This document shows positions 37,801 through 46,800 of a DNA stretch of 64,000 nt, piece by piece. This DNA comes from Erythrocercus mccallii (Eukaryota > Chordata > Aves > Passeriformes > Dicruridae), in the NCBI GenBank assembly GCA_013397435.1, contig VZRG01002901.1:12304-76303 (forward strand). Direction: 5' to 3'. The notes beneath the pieces are model-generated. The model was given only the letters and a program-made list of their open reading frames with translations. It was not told the origin of the DNA and did no database searches. Both the position numbers and the translations under genes were made by a program. Every line of letters starts with the position of its first letter. Position 1 is the stretch's first letter.

Positions 37801-40800
37801 TAGGCAACAGAATTTAGCTCATTGCATAACAGTGCAGAAAACCTAACTCCTTCACCAGGGTCTGGCTCTATTCTCCAAATTATTTGTGATTTTCATTTTT
37901 GAAAGAAACTTTGTAGCTCTTTATTGCTATCAAAGGTTTCCTGATTTTCTTATGTGGACCTTAGAAAGGAAAACATTCTGATTCATTACTATTACATTTC
38001 ACAGATTTTGCTACTACTTGTCATTTTTTAAAACATATGGCACTGATGTGTATGTTGATACCTTTAAGCCTTTTGGAGGTCTTTCAAGATGTAAGATGTA
38101 ATAACAATGGCCGACCCTTTCCATTTCATTTCAGACAAACAGTTCACAGCCCTCCAGGAGCTGGGCCTGCAACAATTTGAGTCACTTTTTGCCCTTTCTG
38201 TTCTGCAGTGTTTTGGATACTATTCCATATCTGCTATAATTTATACTGTAAGGGTACAGCAGCTACCACAGATTACAGTATTCATGGCCACACTGTTATG
38301 AATCTCTCCTGACCCTAAGACAGCTTTGGTACAGACTGGAAAAGGCATTGCCCACTGAGGAATTTTGTGCTGTTTAAACAATACTTAAAATCAGAGTTTT
38401 CCCCATACTGGATTCAAGGTTTTTATATTTTGCTCTGCTCTGCCACAACAGGATGTTAAATTCACCCATGGAGTTTATTTTGGCTGTGAGTTTTAATTGT
38501 CTTGTTGAGTTTCTCCTTTTGCTTTTTCTAAATGTCACATGATTCCAGTATTTCTTCTGGAGACATCCAGGTTGAAGTGAAATAATTTGACTTTCAGATT
38601 ACAGTCAAAGGAAATTCTAGAGTGTTTAAAATAAAAGCTTGGATACAATGAACTTTGTTCTGTCAGATCTTGCAATTTAAATGATCTCTAAATGCTGTAA
38701 CATTTCCGGGGTAAGCAAACTCTGGAAGGTCAGTGGATCACTGTACACATCAATTTGTACTCCCAGTTCATGTTTTGCATTCCACTAACAGAACTTGTAT
38801 TTCTGCAGAACTGCTAATGCAGAAAAGTACTATGGAGCCATTTATGCTGCCTTTCCATTTACATTTTGAGTGTATTTGTCTTAAAAAATTGAATGAGATG
38901 CTGTATTTCATTTCTTTCACTTTATTGAATAAAACTAGATACAGAACCCCCAGACAAATTCTGCTATGGAGTTGAGAGCCATCACTGCTGCAACAGTTGA
39001 CAATTTTCTCTGCTGTTTGCATGTTTATATGGTAAGATGATGGTAAGAAGGCTCATATTTCCTGATTTCTGAGACCTGCCTTTGTGTGTGTGTGTGTTCA
39101 CAGCTTGCACAAGTAGACTCCAGGGGTGTACATCTGGGTGCTGTCCTTATCCGTGGCCTTACGACTTTGCTCATGGCAAACAGTGCCTGTGGCTTTCCGT
39201 TCAGGATGGATGATCTGATGCCTTGGGCAGTGTTTGATGGAAAACTTTTTCAAGAAAAATACCAGCAGTCGCACCAAGGTTGCTCCATGGAAGAACTTTT
39301 GGAAGGCAATGTAAGTAATCACTTCCTTTTAGTTCTGCAGTCTTTGTAAAAATGTCCCTGTCCATTTTGTTTGTTGTTTTAATATTCATGTTTACACTGT
39401 TCCCCTTTCTTTGTATTTTTCTTCTCTTTCTTATTCCTTTTTCATTCTCTCCACAAAAAAATAATTTTTAAAAAAAGTAGAAATACCAAGCTTATGAAGG
39501 AAGCTGTAATTTTAGTTTTATTTTTTTTCCCATTACTCAGAAAGTAATAGGGGGAAAATAGTTGTCAATTTCAAAAATGAAATTGCCCACAATAGTTTTC
39601 TAGTACTGAGATATTGATGAGATCTTTCTTCCGTAAGATTTTAAGCAACATATTAAGAACACCTTTTGTAGCCCTGGTTTCTTGCTTGAGATGTTTTGGT
39701 TTTCTGAAATTCCTTTCCCAGGAAACGTTTTGTAAATAAGACATGTTTTTCATTCCTTTCTCCTAGGAGGGACTTGTTCTTGATGTCCCTCTGCCTTGAC
39801 CAATGTGGTTGAAAAGGTTTGCCCTTGTTTCACCAATTGAATTGGTCTCTGTAAAATAGTATAAAAAGGGAGACATCCCAAAATAAACAGTCTTTTTCTC
39901 AGCCTTCTGAACCTGGAGTCCATGTTGTTGTGTGAACAACAGCGCCAACCTTTTAAAAAACAAGTGTTTAAGAGTGATATTTTTAAAGGCATTAAGGAAC
40001 CTAAATTTTGAATTGAAGGTTTGGCAAATTCAATGAGGAACTGGAAATCAGAAGAAGGTACATTCTTTTAGAATAGGTAAAAATGGGTATTTCTTTTAGA
40101 ATCTCACCAAGTAGCTCCCTGTAGCTCTAAGCACTTATTTAGTTCTCAGTCCCACTTTATCTTACAAATCTGGGGGTTTATGAGATTTGCATGCTGTGTT
40201 ACCAAAAGACCAGTGTGATTTCAAAAATGTCTGGGCAGGGAGGTACCAGGATCCTGCTGAGCACTGTGCATTGCACTGTGGCATCATGTCCAGGCTCAGA
40301 GGTAGGGTCAGCTAGACTCAGTGCAAGACTGTGCTGATGCACTGCTGAAGCCTCAAACCAGACCTGCCTCGTGCCCCACCAGCACAGAATATGTGGAGAA
40401 ATGCTTGGGTAGATCGGTACCCATCTGGGAAGGTAGCTCTAAAGACCTTCAATTAATGTGTCTGAGAAGCCTGTATCTTTAATTACTTTTGAAAATCTTA
40501 CCTTTGAAATGCTTCTATCTGCTATTGAATGTATCCCTTGAGGTTAAAGTAAAGTAATTACAGAGAAAAGAAGTTTCAGTTTTGATTTATTTTAATCTCA
40601 TGCATTCAGTGCCAGTTGTTTTTGTATAACTGGTTTTCTCTTGTGATTTTGTGTCCAGCATACCATGCTGGTCTGGAATGAAGAGTGCAGCTCTTGTGGG
40701 TGGGTGGAATGAACATGTTTTTAGCATGAAGGAGGAGAATAATCCTTTCCATATGTGTTCAATCATATGATTAGGACCATAACCTCTATCCAGATCCTGT

Positions 40801-43800
40801 GGTTCCTATTAATTGGTCTGTTGATTTCAGTAGATTTTGGATTGGGCTAATGGTTCATCCAGGAATTTCATGCAGGACTTTTGCAAAACAATAGAGGGTT
40901 TAAAGAATAAATGGGAAAATATAAAAGTGTCCAGATCTTTGTAAACTTGATACTTGTTTTCCATTTAGGTAGAATTCAGATTAGTGGATAACTTTGACAA
41001 TACATATTTAAATCTGTACAACTTTTATATTAATTGATACAGGTATTTTTAAATGTGTTATGTAGTATGTTTTAGCTAACAATTTAAAATCTTGTGTTAG
41101 TGTGGAAGTTCTATTTTATTCTTTTTTATAATGAAGATGAAGAAAGATCTTACTTTCCTAGAACACAGTTAGAAATATGCTTGGTCAACTGAAATATCTA
41201 GGTTAGGGTTTTTAAAAGCCTGATGCTCTGTTTTAAACAAACCCCAGATAAACTGTTCTGTTGTGAGGAAAAATACTCTAGCTATGTGAACTTTTAGAGT
41301 AGTTTAAATCCCTTTTTCTTTTTTAGGTACAATTTTATGGTACATATATGGCAGAGATATGCACTCCAACTAATAAAATAGCTTTCCAGCTTATCAGTTT
41401 GAGTCAAGAATCTGTTTTGGGGAGAATTGCCAAGAGATGCCAGTTTAGCTGGGAACACTGGCAAGGCAACAAGTATATGTGATTGGGTTTTCCTACTATT
41501 CTAAGTTCAACTTTAATAAATAAAAATGGTACTTAATTCCTGGCAGAGCTTAGTGTACTGCTGGAAGCCAAGATCTTTCAGCACTTGTTAACAATCTAAC
41601 CTTGAGCACCATAAATCTAATCTGGTGATAGTGACAGTATTGTATTCATAAAAAAAGTTATTCTACATGGGATGTTTTGTTATGGAACAGAAAAATAATA
41701 GGAAAAAGTTATTCCTTTGGTTGTTCAGTGGTTGTCTCCTAGCTCTTAGGGTCCATTCTTTATTATCTGGATAGCTGCATTACTTCAGGGACTTGAGGCA
41801 ATCTCAGAATCAGTGTTGTTTTGAATATGATAGGCTTAAATACAGTTAATAGGTTTCTGACAATTACAGTGGAAATACAATCCTGGTTAAATATTTACAT
41901 GTATATCAAAAATTTTGAACATTTTAGGGCTTGCTTCCTACAGGGTCTTATATCAAAAGAAGAAAATGTGTACATTAAATACAGTTATTTTTGTGGGCAA
42001 GTTTTTGTGTAGCTCAGCTCTTTGTAGCCTAACAGCTGTTAAAGATAAAAAAATGGACAGCTTCTGATAAGAATAAAAATAGAGTCATCTCGTTTTTTAA
42101 AACAAACATGCTAAGCTCATATTATATTATGTTAGTTCTGTTTTTCAAAACTGTAATTATATTAGTTTGTTTATCCACACAGAAAATTGCCTATAATAGT
42201 CTCATAAAGAAGTGAGGCAATGATATTATCACTTTATTAGCCATTTTATTGTGTTTCTCACTAATGAGTATGTTCATGATCAGTTTTTTTAAAATTAAAA
42301 CCGAATTACATAATGGAGTCAGCATAAATGATATGTTTTGTTCTTTTCTGATCTCATTTTCATCCAACCTCCATACACTCTGAATTTATTCTCCCAAGAA
42401 TAAAATGAAAGATTTTTCTCATTAGAGGGTGTTCTTCACAGGCTGGACCCAGTTTTTGTCAAACAAAACAAAATTTTTAAAAAATCTGTGAGTGTTAGTT
42501 AAGTCTCTCTAAAGAGGTTTGTTAACTCAAAAAATGTATTAGGGAAGTTCTCATCTGGGTTCAGGGAGTCAGACTCGACCTCTAATTTAAGAAACCTCTC
42601 TAGTTACTTCAGTCTTGCTACCTACTAGTTTTTTTTTAGCTTATCTTGTCATCTTCTTCTCTCCTTCCTGCTCCTAAAAAAGGAATTGTAACCCTGCAAA
42701 AATTAGTTCAATTTTATCTAAAATCTCTCTTTCCTAATTCTCTTCATTGTGTAGTAAATCCCACATGCCTGGTACCAATCAGGAAATAAGAAATACATTC
42801 TAAGATCACTTTTTTAAATCTCACAGAAATCAGAGAAAGTTAAGGATGTGTCACATCTCTCAATACTGCATCCTTAAATAGCTTCAGCTTGTCTTTTTGA
42901 CAGTAGAATTTTTTATCACACCACAAGGTAAACACTTGAATTTAAGTCCCCCATTTCTTTTTAGACTTAGGAATGTTTGATCAGTCAGGAGTTGGGGCAG
43001 GTGTATTACTGTTGGGTTAAGTTTTGTTTCTAATGTATGAGATTAAGAGACTGATTTTAACTGGTGTATTTTCCATGAGTTCATCAGTGCTTATCTGGAG
43101 GCTTTACCCATCTCTGCCTGAGGTATTGCTAATGGAAGTCTAGTTAAGTTTATCTACAGGTGCAAGGTCATAGAATAGGACAAGCAAGGGATTTGCAGAT
43201 GTGAGCAGAGAAGGAAAAAATACTTCACTGAGAAAGGGCGAAGCATTTCTTCTGCACCTTACTCATCCCTCCAAGTATCCACGTTTAAATGTTCAAACTT
43301 TATTTCCTGTAAAAGTGTGAACCAGATCTACCACCTTCATCCTTGCACAGCTGTGGCTAAGGCAAGTCTTACAGTTGTTCTGTACGTGTTTAATTTGCGC
43401 TACACCTGAAGAAAGAAGAGCAGAGGAGTCATTGATTTTTAACTGTGTTTTCTGCAGGAGTCATTGTACACACCCTTCCAGAATCTGAAGTCTCTCATTT
43501 GCAAGGTTTGCATGGCAAAGAACAGAACGATACAGAGCAGACCAAGAGGGAATGCATTTAACACAGGTTGGCATTGTGTGAATTTTCTCAATGAAGTTAA
43601 TATATTGTTGAGCTAAATTATCCTTCAACTGCAGCAGCAATTACGTAGGCAGCCTATCATGTTAAGTAAATTTTAAGTTCTTTCTTCAAGAAGCAATGAA
43701 TAGATCTAAGAAAATATTTCACTTTTTAGCAATATATGTGAATTGATTACCCAAGTTTACATAGAATGATATTTCCATCGAGGAAAGTAAGTAAGATATA

Positions 43801-46800
43801 TGCAATAAGTACCATTCATTGACAGAAACATCACTATTTATTCAGTGATTAAAGATATTTTTATAGGAGAAATTAAATGACTCAGCATTTTCTTTCATTC
43901 CCTCAGGGAGGTTATTTAACATTGATAGTTGAAGATCTGAGTGAGGCATGGAAGATGAAATACTTCTTATTGGACTCGCTGACATATTTCAAAATAAAAG
44001 AGAGCTTTTGGGCAATTTGAAGAATTGTGATTTTTTTGTTTAAGATCTTACTCTTTTCCCCCAACTTTATGGCTCAGTTTGCTAAAGAACTCAGTTTGCA
44101 AATTTGCTTTCCCTATCTGATCTGCCTGACTTTCGGGGAAAAAAACATCTAAAAGGTTTTTAACATTAATCACAGATCAGCCTGAATATTGAGACTTTGA
44201 GACTTTGAAATAATTTACACTGAATCTCAGTGTTTATGCTCATATTATATATATTACTTGCTTAATATCTGATCAATTATAATGTCTATGAGGATAAAAA
44301 TTACCCCTTTAGAATTCCTTGAGCAAATTACAACAGACAGAATGATTTTCTGCTAGTTCAGTACTTTGCATTGTGTGGCAGCAATACTTCTGATGTGGCT
44401 CTACAACAAGCTCATGCTGGACACCCAAAATTGAGGATATCTGTTGGTGATTTGTAATACCAGACCTTGGTAGCATCTGCTTTTCCTTGAGAGCTATATT
44501 TAACCATTTTAATTATGATTTATGATTCCTATTTGGAGAGAGATTCCTGTTTGTTTTAATGACTGCAGTCTCCAAATCTGTGTCATAAAATTTTGATCTG
44601 GTTTCTAAATACACTTGTTAACAGCTTGTAATCATGATGTGCATGGATGGAAATGAGGACAAGAGCCATGCTTGTTAGGCTGACTTTAGTTTGGAAAAAT
44701 CGTAATTGTGCATATTTTGGCACAAAACTAAGAAATACTGCTTCCTGAAAAAGAATATACTGTCTCTCTTTTTCTTCATTTAATCTTACATACTGTCAGA
44801 GTTGCTAAGTGAATACTGTTTTCCAGGAAGAGAACAAAGAGATTTTAATCCCAGGTTCCAACAGCCACACAGAAGTCATTTTGTTTCTCCATATCAGAAC
44901 CAGATGAGGGAGTTCACACAAAGACATCTGCAATCCCAAGGTAAAAGACAGGTACATGTTTGTGGGTTTGGAATTGTCCCTATCACCAGTATATCAGCTC
45001 TGTGTCTACTTGCAGTTCATCTTTATGTGTGCAGTTCCCCTACAGCAGTCAGCAGCAAAACTTGCATCAGTTACACAGTTGTGTATTGCCACTTGCAAAA
45101 ACTAACTCTGCAGGATGAGGTGGAGTGTAGCATTGTAATCTGCAGTCATCTACTCACAGTGTTCTGGGAAATAAGCTTTCATGTGGTATTTGTAATTTTC
45201 ATGCTTGGTCTCAGCTGAACTGTGTTTAAAATTGTAATAGTTCTTAAAACAAATTGGCACAGCTGCACAGAAATATGTCTGAAGTGTTTAGCTGCAGATC
45301 TTGTTCATACTTCAATGAAACACTCAAGCATATGAATAAAGTTAAACACATTCCTGAGTGGTTTTCTAGATCAGGGTCTCTGCTTCCAGGTCACTGCTTA
45401 AGTGATAGAAATGCAAGTTCTGTCTTGCCTTGGCATTAATCTTAAGTCATTCACCAGTCTCACTTCTTGAAAAGAACAGGCATTTCAGTGAAACACCACT
45501 GTGGATAGCACTGTTGAGTTGACTTAATTCAATTTTACTTCCTTGTTACTGTGAGTTAAAGCACATACACGTAGATTAAAGAAACTAAGCAAAAGGAAGA
45601 GAGGTGTCTAAGAAACACCAATTATTTTATTAAGTCTTCAGAGCCTGAATTTCTCTTATGTTTCTAGGTGAGGTTTTCAAATAAGATCACTGATGTGATT
45701 AGGAAATATAAATAATAAATAGACAAAGTGAAGTCTTTAATGTGTTTCACCTGCCACTGTTGAATGCTTCAGAGTAAGATAATATCATTTGATTCACAAA
45801 TAATATTCTCTGATTCTCTATGTAAAATATAAAGCTAAAATATAGAGTATGTGTGCTGGCCATAAGCAAAACCCGAACTGGTCATTGTTACCAATTCTTG
45901 ACCATCTGAAGAAACCTGATATTCAGGGGTCAGATAATCTCTGACCAGCTCCAGAGATCTTATGGCTGTGTTAAAAATGTCCTTCAGTAGCATTATTTAA
46001 ACATCTTGGCTTTTACACTACACTTACTTCTTACCCTCAGGACACTCTTAAAACATGATCCCATAACTGCAGTTATAAGTAAAACAGGTTTATTGGAAAA
46101 ATGCATCTGTCCTTTTAAAAGAACCCTGCAATGTTTTAGAGCTCCTATTAAAGTAATCTGCCAACATGACTCATTTTGACAAAATTCTTTTCCTACATTT
46201 ACTAATATTAGCACAGGTGTTTGGATTACTTCTCTGTGTAGTTCTTGTCTCTGCTGTATGTGTTTCTCACCAAAGAGCAAGCAAAAATAACAAAAAAATA
46301 GCCATTTTCTGTTTATGGTAGCTTATGTGATAAAACTCCCTAGTAGTATTACTGATATCTGTCTATCCCATCCTCTATGTACCTTTCCATGGTACACTGT
46401 TATGGCTCTTGCTGTTGCATATAATATATAAATCATTGGATTAAATGCAATAAAAAGTAATGGAACAGCAACCATGGGACCCATATCTTCTGTGTCAGGA
46501 GTGTACATAATGATTAGGCAGCCTTTGCTCTCTCTTATCAGTTAATGTTTAAGAATTCTGTGACAATGTCTCAGCTTCACCAGTGGAGGAAGGAGTGCCT
46601 CCACCAAGAAAGCATCGACCTGAGAAGCAGTGGTATTTCTCTGAGAGGATGGCTTGAATCCTCTCAGGCAGAACAAGAACTAGACTCAGGCATTCTTTAT
46701 TATATGGCCAGTAGTAACCACCCAGCTGCTGTAATAAGCAGCTCATCCTCTGGCTGTATTTTGAGTGCAGGGAATTCAGCTGTGGCTTTTTTTTTTTTTT

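Larger units (their letters stand above)
23469..39103 (+). other. FAM120B: Intron 6 of FAM120B
   Basis: The largest intron, 15.6 kb. It contains a 13-nt/12-nt inverted-repeat cluster (24947-25106), a 29-bp tandem duplication (25991-26044), an antisense CR1 (28938-29275), a CpG-dense patch (29880-30190) and a short CR1 tail (37358-37443). The acceptor is unusual, with TG repeats. The rest is AT-rich and I recognise nothing in it. Confidence 0.85.

Noticed and set aside
44802..45218. 138-codon plus-strand frame as a separate small gene
   Set aside because: Its start is FAM120B coding exon 8, and the rest is read-through into intron 9 past clear donors.
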